DNA from: Mayamaea pseudoterrestris
Taxonomy: Eukaryota > Bacillariophyta > Bacillariophyceae > Sellaphorales > Sellaphoraceae
Assembly (NCBI GenBank): GCA_027923505.1
Contig: BROI01000011.1
Span: 930,001 to 994,000, forward strand
Length of the DNA stretch: 64,000 nt
Reading direction: 5' to 3'
Shown here: in pieces, positions 9,966 through 20,225 of the stretch
Numbering within the stretch: the stretch's first letter is position 1
How the letters are laid out: each line of letters opens with the position of its first letter
Made by a program: the position numbers and the translations under genes
Notes under the pieces: model-generated
The model's database searches: none
What the model was told of the DNA's origin: nothing
Seen by the model: only the letters and a program-made list of their open reading frames with translations

Positions 9966-11438
9966 ATGGCGCCAACAACCAAACCACGAATGTCATCGTA
10001 CAAGCCGGTCATGACCATTATCAGTGTGCGAAGGAAGCCGCCAAAGTCATGCCTACGAAGATGCTGCTCCTACTGCACAATACATTTTTGCGGTGCACTG
10101 GTGATAGTATCAGTCTTTGTCATTGCCGCCATTGGCTTGGAAATTCAACTACAACGTACATTGGGAGCGTCACAAATTGAGTCCGTTCAACAAGCATCTT
10201 CTTGGTGCGGCGACTGGACACCCTTTGGAAACATTGGTAACGAATCATACGACCCAGTTTTTAGTGAAGCTGTCGATCCAGCCATTCCATCTTGTACAAA
10301 GTCCAAAGTGGGCATGAAGTACAACAGCAAGGCGAACCTGTTGTATTGTTCGCCCGACTTGAAGGCCTTCAATCGAACGTCAGCTTACTTGGCGCTGGAT
10401 CTGCGCTTCAAGGACAAGCGACGACCAGAATACACAATATTGTCGCAGAGTCGATCCCTTGCCGACTTGTTGATGGAAACGACTCCAACGCTTTGCCAAT
10501 ACACGGCTGGAACGTGGGAAGCAGTCTTTGTTTTGGACGCCTCCATTGACGACAGCTTACAAGTACTTCATGAAGTGTTGACATCTCCCATGTGTCTACA
10601 ATCCGCGCTTGTTCGAGCACGAATCTACATGGAGCCCTTGCCGGGTATGCTGGAAACTTCCAGTCTCAACTTGGCCATGAGTGCGGCTCGACCGAGTCAC
10701 TACTACGTGCATGTGCCAGCCAATGTACTGATACAAGACGCGGGTTGGAATCGAGACTTGGCGCAACCGACTTTAGAGTACAATGATATATTTAGTGTGA
10801 GTGGGCAGTGTGGATCAAGTCTCGTCAAGAATTCTCGCAACGCCGCCGAGTATACGGTTGGTCGATGCACCAAAGAGTCGCAAGCCGAGTTTGTCAGTGA
10901 TGAGGACCGCAGGGATACCAAGCACGCCGTGTATGCGACGGAAACGAATACGCGCGGCCTTGTGCTTTGGAGAGCCGATGCCATTCGGGAGCTGGGTTAC
11001 TTGAATGAAGCCAACTTTTTCGAACGAGACAATGATGAAATGAATCGACGAGCCTACCTGCTAAGGGGTTGGTACTCTGCGTTCAAGCATGTGCAGTCGC
11101 TCACCTTGGATCATGAAGTTATTGCTGATGAGCTTGACGATGAAGATGGCTGGATGGAACGACATGTTTGGAAATACTTTCACAAGGACGCGAATCTTGA
11201 TCGCGATGTTGCATCGTCATCAACCTCCTCGCATATCATTCACTTGCCCGAGTCGGATCAATTGGCGCTGAGCAACTATCGAAGATTTCGATCAAAGAAG
11301 CCAAAGGTCTCTTGCGGTTCACTCGCTGATGAGGCATCACAAACCTTTCATCCGTACCATGCGCATGCTGAGAAGCGACGTTTGACAATGGACTACAATG
11401 TGAATGACCCCTTACCTCCTCTGCCGGCCATGATATAG
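9966..11438 (+). CDS. Putative type II membrane glycosyltransferase
   Basis: The start is the ATG at 9966 (ATCATGG); the frame upstream lacks an ATG. The product is 490 residues. A basic, Cys-rich cytosolic tail precedes one signal anchor (ALVIVSVFVIAAIGLEI, about residues 43-60), followed by a lumenal domain with N-glycosylation sequons. The catalytic-looking part has AVFVLDASIDD, HYYVHVPANVLIQDAGW and FSVSGQCGSSL, then RGLVLWRADAIRELGYLNE followed by FFERDNDEMNRRAYLLRGW. This order (donor site, then an acidic E.D.DE helix after a GY..E loop) is typical of GT-A glycosyltransferases resembling family GT2. A Golgi role in protein or polysaccharide glycosylation is inferred. Donor and acceptor cannot be read from sequence. 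Confidence 0.65.
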   Translation: MAPTTKPRMSSYKPVMTIISVRRKPPKSCLRRCCSYCTIHFCGALVIVSVFVIAAIGLEIQLQRTLGASQIESVQQASSWCGDWTPFGNIGNESYDPVFSEAVDPAIPSCTKSKVGMKYNSKANLLYCSPDLKAFNRTSAYLALDLRFKDKRRPEYTILSQSRSLADLLMETTPTLCQYTAGTWEAVFVLDASIDDSLQVLHEVLTSPMCLQSALVRARIYMEPLPGMLETSSLNLAMSAARPSHYYVHVPANVLIQDAGWNRDLAQPTLEYNDIFSVSGQCGSSLVKNSRNAAEYTVGRCTKESQAEFVSDEDRRDTKHAVYATETNTRGLVLWRADAIRELGYLNEANFFERDNDEMNRRAYLLRGWYSAFKHVQSLTLDHEVIADELDDEDGWMERHVWKYFHKDANLDRDVASSSTSSHIIHLPESDQLALSNYRRFRSKKPKVSCGSLADEASQTFHPYHAHAEKRRLTMDYNVNDPLPPLPAMI

Positions 11439-11573
11439 CCCTACGCACTCTGCATAATATGTAATTTACTGTAAAATAAGCATCTGTCATTCTATTATAT
11501 TGTTCTACTGTTTCCTGGAGGAAGCATCTATCGAGCATCTATGTAACGTAAGTCCCTAATCCCCTCGATTTAC

Positions 11574-12377
11574 TCATCCCATCGCAAGCAGCAACGCAAG
11601 TCCAGCGGTAAACAGCGCTGATCTTTCAGCTAATCTCGTCGATATTGCAGCAGACACTCTATCTTGAGTCGAAGCGTCGTCAATCGTCGTTCTCAAAGGC
11701 GATCGCGTCGGAGACACTTGGTCGTCGTTTGCAAACGGCGCCTCTGTGCCGTCATCCGTCCCTTGCTCCGCCACGCTGCTGCTGCTCGCACATTCCACGC
11801 TACATTCGACTCCATGTTGTTTGGCGTAGTTGCACTCGGCGTTGGATATCAATTCCTGCCGACAGCAGCAATCAGGTACATTGGCCGAGCAAATCTGCTC
11901 GGTCAATTGCTCGCACGATGCCTCTAACTGCACGTTCAAGCTCATTGCTGCGGAGCAATCTTCCTCCTGACTGCAGTCACCAAGATCCATACTGTTCCAA
12001 CACGAATTCAATGCAATGCCTTCTCCAGTGCACTCCTCAATTGAACTCGCTTGCACTACAAATTCGCAATCAATTTTGCAGTCTGGTATGTGGCATTCGG
12101 CCGCTTCAATCATTTGAGCTCCGCAACAACAGTCTGGTATTTGATGCTTGCAGAATAAGTAATTGGCGTGAAAGCAGGTTGCATCCGGTGGTAGTTGGAT
12201 GGCTTCGCATGGCGTGTTGGCGCACTTGCCGTACGATTCAAGGCAGTAGGATTGAGTGACAAACAAGTCGTGACAACTTGACTCGTCTGGTGCTAATGCT
12301 GCTGCTGTATGAATCTGGAAGCAAGTCATGACTGCAATGCTCAGCAAGTAGGCGAATTGCTTGTTTCCTAGTTTCAT
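11574..12377 (-). CDS. Secreted, probably GPI-anchored protein with two Cys-rich repeats
   Basis: This 267-residue protein has a clear signal peptide (about 1-27, ending HTAAALAP) and a hydrophobic C-terminus of about 14 residues after a Ser/Thr-rich spacer, as in GPI-anchored proteins. Between them lie two copies of one Cys-rich module (about residues 35-108 and 113-200). Each ends with an identical PDCCC core, in HQIPDCCCGAQMIEAAEC and SANVPDCCCRQELISNAEC, followed by a C..EC/C.IDC close. Cys spacing between copies is similar, so this is an internal duplication. Disulphide-rich surface proteins act in adhesion, cell-wall association or recognition, but I recognise no named family. It is convergent with the glycosyltransferase gene. 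PIGW in this window belongs to the anchor pathway it would need. Confidence 0.72.
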   Translation of the reverse strand: MKLGNKQFAYLLSIAVMTCFQIHTAAALAPDESSCHDLFVTQSYCLESYGKCANTPCEAIQLPPDATCFHANYLFCKHQIPDCCCGAQMIEAAECHIPDCKIDCEFVVQASSIEECTGEGIALNSCWNSMDLGDCSQEEDCSAAMSLNVQLEASCEQLTEQICSANVPDCCCRQELISNAECNYAKQHGVECSVECASSSSVAEQGTDDGTEAPFANDDQVSPTRSPLRTTIDDASTQDRVSAAISTRLAERSALFTAGLALLLAMG

Positions 12378-12983
12378 AGTGAGCTTTCGAGTATGTTACT
12401 GTTGGCTTTTGCAAGAACGCCGAGTGCGCCAAGCAAGGAATCAAATTAATGAGAGAGTGAATGAGTTTCGTCGCTCGTTTCTTGGTCCTTCAGTCGGCTG
12501 TCGACAAAGTCACGATACTGCGTATTGCTACGATATCAAAAGAGACTATAAGAGTAGCCTCAATGCGTCAATGAGCGACAACAGGATGGTCCCTTTGACT
12601 GTTAAAAACGGTTGTGCCGACGCTGTGAATGCCGTCTCGCATGGTGTTGCGCGTCCATGGCCAGTCGTACCGCGCCACGTGAGAGGTCCGCGCCGGCCAG
12701 TGTCATTGCTTTTGGCGACGTGTCGATCGAGCTTGATCCCGCTAGATTGCGATCAGTGTTGACAACGTTTTAGCAAGATATAGTACACCTTTGTATATAA
12801 TACAAGTAAAAGGTTTTAAAGAAAAGTTTAGCTTACGACGATGGCCATCTTTTGTTCAGCTATCACTGACAATGGCCGATCAAACGAAACAACACTGCAT
12901 TAACTGTAAACAACATTGAACACCCTTGCATCGTGCACGCAGCATGTCCATCATTGAAGAGTAGATAAGAATCAGGCCAATAG
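12378..12983. other. Intergenic region between two minus-strand genes
   Basis: Promoter of the Cys-rich gene plus the 3' flank of the kinase gene. A plus-strand frame across 12361-12762 has no ATG at its start and no recognisable protein character. Nothing else seen. Confidence 0.45.
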
Positions 12984-14859
12984 TTAAATCTCCGTTTTGT
13001 GACCGCCTCGTCGTCCGTCGTCATTGCCATTCTCAGCCAAGGACATTTTCTTCAAGTCCTTCGTTGCGCCCGACATGGCCTTTTTAGCTTGCGCCGCCTT
13101 TTGATTCGCAGTGGCAGCAAGACGCTTTTGACGATCGAGTTCCTTTTGTCGTTCCTCCTCCACCTTGCGGGTCGTTTCCAGCAGTGGCGCCGTACCAGAG
13201 CTGGCAGCAGACTCGACGGAAGTATTGTTCAAGTTGCGTTGAGAAAATGTAGTCATTTTGCGCAGACTACTCACCCAGTCAATGGCAATCATGGCTGATC
13301 GCAGCTTCATGCGCGCATTAAACGTCTTTAATCTCTGCGAAGTGCCTTGCAGCATGATGGATCCAAGGCGATCGCGCGACGCCTTGAGCCACTCGTGTCG
13401 AACGGCATCCGCCGCAGTAATGCGCTTGCTCGGATCCAAGACTAGCAGTTGCGTCACTAAATCCTTGGCCTCGTCGGAAATTTCGTTCCATTCGTCATCG
13501 TCAAAGTCAAACTTGCCAGCGACAATCTTTCGAAATAGTTCCTTTTGACTGCGACCCATGAATGGCAAGTTTCCAGACAGCAGCAGATACACTATGCATC
13601 CGACGCTCCACATATCCGACTGTTGATCGTATCCTTTCCTCATGAGAATCTCTGGTGACACGAAAAAGGGTGTTCCGCACTGCTTCGACAGTGAGTTTGG
13701 CTCGTGGACGCGGGCGGCAAACCCAAAATCTGCCAGCTTGATAAATGAGTCATTATCGTCCGACATGAGGAGCAAATTCTTTGGTTTCATGTCACAATGC
13801 GCAATCTTTCTCGCGTGACAGTATGCGACAGCCTTGAGCATCTTGACAATCAAGTCGCGAGCGTCAGCCTCGCTGTATGACTTCTTTTTACCAATCCGAT
13901 CAAACAAATCTCCTCCACTCATCAATTCCATAATAATAAAGTAGCAATCTTTTTCGTCGAAAAAGTCAATAATGGGAACAATATGCGGGTGTGTCAAGCT
14001 CGACAGAATGGCCACCTCGTCGTAAATGGCAGCATCGTCAGCCGGAGGAAGGTCCTTTCGCAACACACATTTAATGGCCACCTTTCGACCAGTCGCTCGG
14101 TGCGTTCCACGACAAACTGTCGCAAATGAGCCCGACTTGAGCTGTTAAGTGAAATATAAAAAAGTATAGAGTTAGCTTGACGAACAAGCCAACAACGCGA
14201 TCAAAAACCGATCGTTCTCTACCGATACTTACCCTTGCATTCAACTGATAAACTTCTCTAAACGGCCTTCCTTGACAGCCTTCTGGAAAGTCTGGAAACT
14301 CAAACTTGACAATAGCCTTTCTCACAATGAGACTAAGCAGCTCAAAGGTTTGCTTGCCCTCTCGGTATCCCTTCAGTGGCGCCGCCAATGGATTCGGATC
14401 GACCGGTCCTTTTGGAACAAGCAAACAGTCGCAGACAAAGTTAGTCACTCCCTCTAGCTTGTTGCAAAATAGAATGACTTCCAGCGCATAATTCTTGTCG
14501 GCGTCGTTCAAAGCTGGATTGAACTCGAGTCGCCACTCGCAACCAGCCGCGTTGAAATCCTTGGATACAACGTCTTGATCGGGTCCTACAATTTCATCAA
14601 TGGCATCCTGAATCGACTCGACAAGCTTGGTAAGTGCCAATTCCTCCTTGAGCTCTGGTGATTCGCCCTTAATTTGAAGCAACAGGTCAAGGTTGGTGCG
14701 ATATGGCTTGTTGATTCCGCCTGGATTCTTTTTGATTCCCTTGCTTGAGTTGCCGCGTGAAAAGTCACAAAAGGATGGAAAGAGTCCGTCTTTTCTCTTT
14801 TGCAGCTGCGGCGTCATGTAGAGCGTTGGGCTCCGGGGAGGAGCCGGAGTATCAGACAT
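12984..14859 (-). CDS. CAMK-like protein kinase with altered catalytic loop, two exons
   Basis: Exon 1 is 14859-14233 and exon 2 is 14141-12984, joined across a 91-bp GTAAGT/AG intron in phase (594 residues). Residues 1-200 form a conserved-looking but unassigned N-terminal region. The kinase domain starts at about 203: glycine loop LKSGSFATV, VAIK lysine 233, ELMSGGDLFDRI, the catalytic loop AHCDMKPKN (Asp326), DFG at 347-349, CGTPFFVSPEIL, and SDMWSVGCIVYLLLSGNLPF, which is typical of CAMK kinases. The usual HRD is HCD, and the loop keeps only one of three glycines. Catalytic Lys, Asp and DFG are intact, so activity is possible. After the domain come a helical region and a Lys/Glu/Gln coiled-coil-like tail. 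No EF hands, so it is not a CDPK. Confidence 0.85.
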
Positions 14860-15421
14860 TGTTAATTTGTATTGTAGCAGCAGGTGCCTGCGAGCAAAAC
14901 GGTACGGAACGTCACGCTCGAGTGGGAGATGCGTGAGGATATTGTCTAGGCGTCCTCGATCAATTACTTCGCAAAAGTTGGACTAATTGCGCTTTAACAA
15001 TTGACTATGCAGGTAGAGACACCAAACCGAAAGTCTTCTTGCTGCTTGTTGAGGTAAAGACGCGCCTCACACCTTCCAATCAATCACTGCCATTGCAAGG
15101 CTGCGCGGACAATCAAAAATCAGATCGGTCACAGTCATTTCTTCCGGGTTTCTGTCTCAAACATAGCGTTTTCAAATAAAGCGCGATTGAAAAGTCTGTC
15201 GCCAAATCGCGCTTCCATCGGTTGGTCTTTCCTCGGCCTGCTGCAACGGCATTGTGTCTGGACGAATGGAACACTTCTTGTCCAAAGAGAGGCACTGGCG
15301 CGAATACACCCTTTTACAGCTCTCTCTCTATATATATAGGTTACTTGAAGCGTTGGCTACTGTCTTGATCACGTTGTCAAATCACTTCAGTCGACTTTCC
15401 TTTCAACGGAAGGAATCGACC
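14860..15421. other. Divergent promoter region, kinase and aspartic protease
   Basis: No gene seen. The plus-strand frame of the protease is open back to 15254, but the ATG context at 15422 is much better and leads directly into a signal peptide. A TC/TA tract lies at 15320-15338. Confidence 0.5.
15320..15338 (+). promoter_or_regulatory. TC-then-TA tract, possible TATA element
   Basis: The run ctctctctctatatatata lies about 85 bases upstream of the protease start codon at 15422. It could serve as initiator/TATA sequence for that gene. Position and composition are the only evidence. Confidence 0.3.
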
Positions 15422-17392
15422 ATGACAGGGACCGCCACGATGTTGTTTCGTCGAACAAGACTTTCAAAGCTTCTTTTTCTTTCACTATACTGCTCCAATC
15501 TGGTTACTACGACAGCTAATCCTGTTGTCATTCCGCTAGTTCCGCATCACAAGCAGCGCGCGCGACGCCACTTGCAGAATGTTGCATTTTCCAAGGTGAC
15601 TCGCCCCGTTCCTTGGCACGCTCGTCGCAACCTGGCCAACCAAGACAACGACGAAAACCACAAACATCAGGTTGCGGCACTCTACCAAGGCTACGGAACG
15701 CACTATGCGGACCTTTGGTGTGGTACGCCTCCGCAGCGACAAACCGTCATTGTCGACACTGGATCGGGCGTGACGGCCTTTCCCTGCAGTGGCTGCTCCG
15801 ACTGCGGCGTGCCGACCTATCATTTGGATGAATTGTTCAATTTTGCTGAATCAACGTCATATAGACAATTGACATGCAGTGAATGTTTGAAAGGGAGTTG
15901 TCGAGGATCGTCTCAGTGTCAAATCGGAATGTCCTATCAGGAGGGCTCGAGTTGGAGTGCCTACGAAGTGCAGGATTCATGCTACGTGGGTGGACTGCAC
16001 CATGAGGCAGTCACGGAGGCAGACGCCAATCGCAACGACGACTTGATTCATGATGCCTTGAATCCAATGCAGGCGGAGAATTTTGCCTTTCCACTTAAGT
16101 TTGGATGTCAAACGAAACTGACGGGGCTTTTTAAAACGCAACTGGCGGATGGAATCATGGGCATGGACAATGCCGACACATCCTTTTGGTCGCAAATGAG
16201 CAACAGCTTGTCTATCGTGGACCGAACATTTTCGTTGTGCTTTTCGCGTTCGCCGACGGCGTCGCGCGATGGAACTGGATCCGGCGCCATGACCTTGGGC
16301 GGATACGATGATCGCTTGCACGAGTCAACCATGGTGTACGCTGGCATTTCGAAAGGACAAGGCTTTTACAATGTGCAAGTTCGCAAAATGTATTTGAGAA
16401 CGGGTGGCGGCGAGTCGGCGCTTGGGTCTGGTTCTAAGGTCAAGGTGGTGCAGCTAAATATTGGAGAATATGACTTGAATCGAGGCAATGTCATTATTGA
16501 CTCGGGTACGACGGATACATACTACAACAGCGCCATCGGAAGAGAGTGCAAGAACGTCTACAAGAGCTTGGCAGGCAGTGATTTTTCTCATAACAGTATC
16601 ACACTCACGCATGATGAATTACTGGCGTTGCCGACAATTTTGATCCAGCTGCAAGGCGACGAAACGACCAATCGAATGATTGCCGAAAGTTCCGATGGAC
16701 CAGTCGTTGGCCTTGCTGGTGACCTTGACGCAGAATATCCTTACGATGTCATTCTTGCCATTCCTGCCTCGCATTACTTTGAATATGATGAGACTGATAA
16801 CAAATATACCAATAGATTCTACGTCGAGGAAGGCGGAGGAACAGTAATTGGCGCAAATTCTATCATGGGACATGACGTTTACTTTGACATTGACGGCTCC
16901 AGGGTTGGATTTGCGGAGAGCTCATGCGACTATGAAACGCTCGTTCAACCTTTTCTTGAGGCTGGACATATACTGCCGGCAGACAATGAATCCAGGCAAT
17001 CGGGACAAGCCACTGAGGGAGACGACGTTGCTGCTGGAGATGACACCACAAAAGATGAACCGAATAGCAATGGTGAAGGCGGAACAGATACAGCAACGGA
17101 TGACGATGGAGCTGACGATGGTACCACGCAATTGGACCCAAGCAGCACTGGAGAAACGGTCGATGATGAAAGCTTTTGCGATCAGTATCCTTGTCAGTCG
17201 TTGCTCGTCATGTGCGGCATGATGATCGTTTCAATGGTTATAATTACGCTCGTTCTGCGGCGGCGTAAGGGTCCACGGTACTCCGAAGCAACAATGTCGG
17301 AACTGGAGCTGAGAGTCACGTCTTCGGCAGACGATGACGAGGTTGACTTTTCCGATAGCTATCGGGATTTGCACGCGAGGGAGATTACGTGA
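15422..17392 (+). CDS. Pepsin-like (A1) aspartic protease with C-terminal membrane anchor
   Basis: The product is 656 residues from the ATG at 15422 (GACCATGA). The N-terminal hydrophobic segment (LSKLLFLSLYCSNLVTT) is a signal peptide, followed by a basic pro-region. The first active-site motif is VIVDTGSGVTAF (Asp112), preceded by the cleft strand LWCGTPPQRQ. The second is IIDSGTTDTYY (Asp360). Between them is a Cys-rich insert (CSGCSDCG, CSECLKGSC) probably held by disulphides. A Gly/Asp/Thr-rich acidic stalk leads to a transmembrane helix (LLVMCGMMIVSMVIITLVL) with an RRRKG stop-transfer and a short acidic cytosolic tail. This makes it a type I membrane protease of the secretory, vacuolar or surface system. 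Its paralogue faces it immediately downstream. Confidence 0.92.
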   Translation: MTGTATMLFRRTRLSKLLFLSLYCSNLVTTTANPVVIPLVPHHKQRARRHLQNVAFSKVTRPVPWHARRNLANQDNDENHKHQVAALYQGYGTHYADLWCGTPPQRQTVIVDTGSGVTAFPCSGCSDCGVPTYHLDELFNFAESTSYRQLTCSECLKGSCRGSSQCQIGMSYQEGSSWSAYEVQDSCYVGGLHHEAVTEADANRNDDLIHDALNPMQAENFAFPLKFGCQTKLTGLFKTQLADGIMGMDNADTSFWSQMSNSLSIVDRTFSLCFSRSPTASRDGTGSGAMTLGGYDDRLHESTMVYAGISKGQGFYNVQVRKMYLRTGGGESALGSGSKVKVVQLNIGEYDLNRGNVIIDSGTTDTYYNSAIGRECKNVYKSLAGSDFSHNSITLTHDELLALPTILIQLQGDETTNRMIAESSDGPVVGLAGDLDAEYPYDVILAIPASHYFEYDETDNKYTNRFYVEEGGGTVIGANSIMGHDVYFDIDGSRVGFAESSCDYETLVQPFLEAGHILPADNESRQSGQATEGDDVAAGDDTTKDEPNSNGEGGTDTATDDDGADDGTTQLDPSSTGETVDDESFCDQYPCQSLLVMCGMMIVSMVIITLVLRRRKGPRYSEATMSELELRVTSSADDDEVDFSDSYRDLHAREIT

Positions 17393-17720
17393 GGAACTGA
17401 TACGTTTGGCGAATAAGGCTATGACGACGCATCGTTGTGCCATTACGCTTTTTAAATTTAGAATCATATTTGAAGCTACAACCTATAGGTAGCAATCGTT
17501 TGAGATAACCTCGTGAGGCATGGTAGAGGCACCGCAAGGGGCTGAACACAATGCTGGCAAGTGGTCGTTTAACTTCTATTTACGAAAACAAGATTCGTCT
17601 CTAGGATTGTAGCATAGCGTACAGATATCAGGCGGGAGGCAATGATGTGGTCACAGGTCACTGCTCGAATTTCTTGCTGGTATCTACTCTCGTGTTTTAA
17701 GTCAGCGTTATATCTTACGC
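17393..17720. other. Convergent 3' spacer between two proteases
   Basis: Tail-to-tail spacer between the two paralogous aspartic protease genes. No coding frame or repeat seen. Confidence 0.5.
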
Positions 17721-19787
17721 TCAACCTCTATAACGCCGAGTAACTGCATGTGGTCGATTTGGGCTTCCTCCGTCGCCCCGGCTGTCGAGTATATTCGATT
17801 CCTCGAATGATCGGCTTCGTAGCGGCTCATTTGGCTCGTCGTCGTCCGTTTCCGTGTCACTTAACGCAGCCTTTGCAAGATGTAGCTGAAAGCCCTTGTC
17901 AGAGTGTCGGCGTTTGCGTCTACCACTTTGCTTCACATTAATCCATAACAATATTGTGAATGCGAAGCATATACCAATGACAAGCTGATATGTGCGACAG
18001 CGGATTGAACTGCAGAACGGATTGAGTATCGGCAAGGTAACGTTGCCTTCCACCAACTTGACGCTGGCAGAGTCGGTTTGTTGATGTACATTCATGATGC
18101 CATCTTGTGCGATCTTATATACACCAACAAGAGTATTTTCGTGCTCGTCCTTTCCGCCGTCATGCTTAAAATCGCTTTCGCGAGCCAATGCCGTCTCATT
18201 GCCTTGCGTGTCGCGGTCACTACGTACATCTCTCGTCGCAACAACATCCCGACTGTCTGCGACAAGTGCTTTGTAGTCGCACAAGCTTTCCGCCCATCCG
18301 ATTCGATGATTGTCAATATCAAAGAAAATGTCATGCCCCTGCATGGTGCTCGAACCCAAGGCTGAATCATATCCAGGATCAAAGTGGAACCGACTGTAAT
18401 AGCGATTCTTCTGTGGATTGTATTCGTAATAATGGGATGGCGGAACTGCCACTAGAACATCAAACGGATGCGCGGGGTCGAGCACTCCGGCAAGTCCAGT
18501 AAAAAATTCTTGATTTCGTAGCTTCTTTTGTTTGCTATTGTAAAATGCATCGCCCCGCAGCTGGAGCAGCATGGTGGGTAGACTATTTAGTTCTTCCTTT
18601 GTCAGTGTCCATTCCTTTTCTCGGCTAAAAATTTCTCCAGTAAGCTGCTTCCAGACACGTTGAAAGGGTGCTTCTAGCCGTTTGGTAAAGTAAGTGTCCG
18701 TCGCGCCAGAGTCAATGATAATTTCCTCCGCATTCAAATCATTTTCCGAAATGTTGAGATGATGTACCTTGAGACTCGCGTTTAAGCTAAGAGCTGAATT
18801 ACCACCACCTCCCTCGCGAAGGTATATTTTGCGAATAGTAACATAAAAGTACTCGGACTTTGACGACTTTGCAGTGCCTTGCGCAAACACCATGGGCGAG
18901 GTGTGGAGGCGTCGTTCAACCCCGCCCATTGTCATGACTCCTGCCAAGGCCGTTCCATCCGTGGAAGGTTTCAAAGATCGACCAAAGCACAAGGAAAATG
19001 ATATATGTTGGATTGCTCCGGAATTGTAAACTTGTTGCCAAAGAGAGGCACTGCTGTATTCAAGTCCAACAATTCCATCTTCGAGTTGCGATTGGAACGC
19101 CCCGGACACTGAGGTTTGGCATGCAAATTTAAGAGGAAACCGTTGAGGCTGGTTTATTACTAGCTGAGTTTGCGCTTCCATGTCTGTCATGTTACTGTTT
19201 GAGCTAATCATTCCATGTTTCTGCAGTCGATCAAGTGCCCAGTCTCCAATGTGACAAACGTCGCTAGCCTCCTTGGCTTTCCAACCACTGCCTTCTCGAT
19301 AAGATGCCTCCATACGACAGTGGCCGGGCATGTTTCTCAAGTTCTTGGTGCATTTTCCTCGTAGGCAGTTTTGACAAGTCAGTTCTTTATAACTGCTTGA
19401 GAGCATTGGGTCAAAGTAGTTATGCTGCGTTCCGCAGTTTCGGCAATTTTGGCAAACAAAGCCTGTAACATCGCTACCTGTATCAATAATGAGTGTTTGG
19501 CGTTGCGGTGGTGTTCCACAATGTAGATTGATAAAATGAGTTCCATAGCCTTGAAAAATGGAAGCAATGATAATGGAGGTATTTGTTGGTTCGAGTTGAT
19601 GTATACCGGTACTAGCTGATTGTGCGGCGACTGCGGCAAGTGTAGCATTTTCGCTGACAGAAAGCAAAATGCGAGGCAAACGTATTATTATTACTCCTTT
19701 TTTGTACAAGATGACAAGAGCAATGGCGAAGAGCCAGCATAAATGGAGCTTTCGTCGAATCTTGAGGTGCCAGCAGAATTGACTCAT
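17721..19787 (-). CDS. Pepsin-like (A1) aspartic protease with C-terminal membrane anchor, paralogue
   Basis: The 688-residue protein starts at the ATG at 19787; upstream codons in frame include no ATG. It parallels its neighbour: signal anchor or signal peptide (LHLCWLFAIALVILY), FQGYGTHFINLHCGTPPQRQ, first catalytic LIIDTGSDVTGF (Asp102), a Cys-rich insert (CQNCRNCG, CQNCLRGKC), second catalytic IIDSGATDTYF (Asp359), an FFDIDNHRIGWAES strand, and a C-terminal transmembrane helix (LVIGICFAFTILLWINV) with a basic, then acidic cytosolic tail. Both catalytic motifs are intact. The two genes are convergent with 328 bp between stops, which suggests an inverted local duplication. Sequences have diverged well, so the event is not recent. 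Confidence 0.92.
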   Translation of the reverse strand: MSQFCWHLKIRRKLHLCWLFAIALVILYKKGVIIIRLPRILLSVSENATLAAVAAQSASTGIHQLEPTNTSIIIASIFQGYGTHFINLHCGTPPQRQTLIIDTGSDVTGFVCQNCRNCGTQHNYFDPMLSSSYKELTCQNCLRGKCTKNLRNMPGHCRMEASYREGSGWKAKEASDVCHIGDWALDRLQKHGMISSNSNMTDMEAQTQLVINQPQRFPLKFACQTSVSGAFQSQLEDGIVGLEYSSASLWQQVYNSGAIQHISFSLCFGRSLKPSTDGTALAGVMTMGGVERRLHTSPMVFAQGTAKSSKSEYFYVTIRKIYLREGGGGNSALSLNASLKVHHLNISENDLNAEEIIIDSGATDTYFTKRLEAPFQRVWKQLTGEIFSREKEWTLTKEELNSLPTMLLQLRGDAFYNSKQKKLRNQEFFTGLAGVLDPAHPFDVLVAVPPSHYYEYNPQKNRYYSRFHFDPGYDSALGSSTMQGHDIFFDIDNHRIGWAESLCDYKALVADSRDVVATRDVRSDRDTQGNETALARESDFKHDGGKDEHENTLVGVYKIAQDGIMNVHQQTDSASVKLVEGNVTLPILNPFCSSIRCRTYQLVIGICFAFTILLWINVKQSGRRKRRHSDKGFQLHLAKAALSDTETDDDEPNEPLRSRSFEESNILDSRGDGGSPNRPHAVTRRYRG

Positions 19788-20225
19788 CGATCGAGAAAGT
19801 CGAAAGTTTATCACAAACAGTCCAGTCACGTTGGAAGTGACGACGAACAAACTATCCCGTCGATTGATAGTATGCAACAGCGTCGGCGCGTTGTGCTAGC
19901 TATACCTTGCAGGCTCAGTTGATGCTCATTGATCATGCCATGGCGACGCATCGCCCACCAGCTACGTTGTCGCAACGCAATCTTACCGGTATTCGCCGAC
20001 TGCTTTCAAAGTGTGTGTGAACGTTGAAAAGAAAAAATGTGTCGCCTCGCTCGCGTGCCATAAGTAAAAAGAGTTCACTTGCGATTTGATACCATCTCCT
20101 TTGCTTGAATTCTCTCGACATCCGACAACTGGACGCTCCAAACTAATCCAGCAACAATAAGCGCAACAATTGGGACAACCAACCGAAGAATCGCTTAATA
20201 ACTTCTTTGATATGATCGTGGTGTA
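19788..20225. other. Divergent promoter region
   Basis: Between the start codons of the minus-strand protease and the plus-strand fucosyltransferase-like gene. No coding frame supported. Confidence 0.45.

Noticed and set aside
12361-12762. Plus-strand 133-codon frame.
   Set aside because: Starts at TTG inside the start of the opposite gene and has no protein-like pattern.
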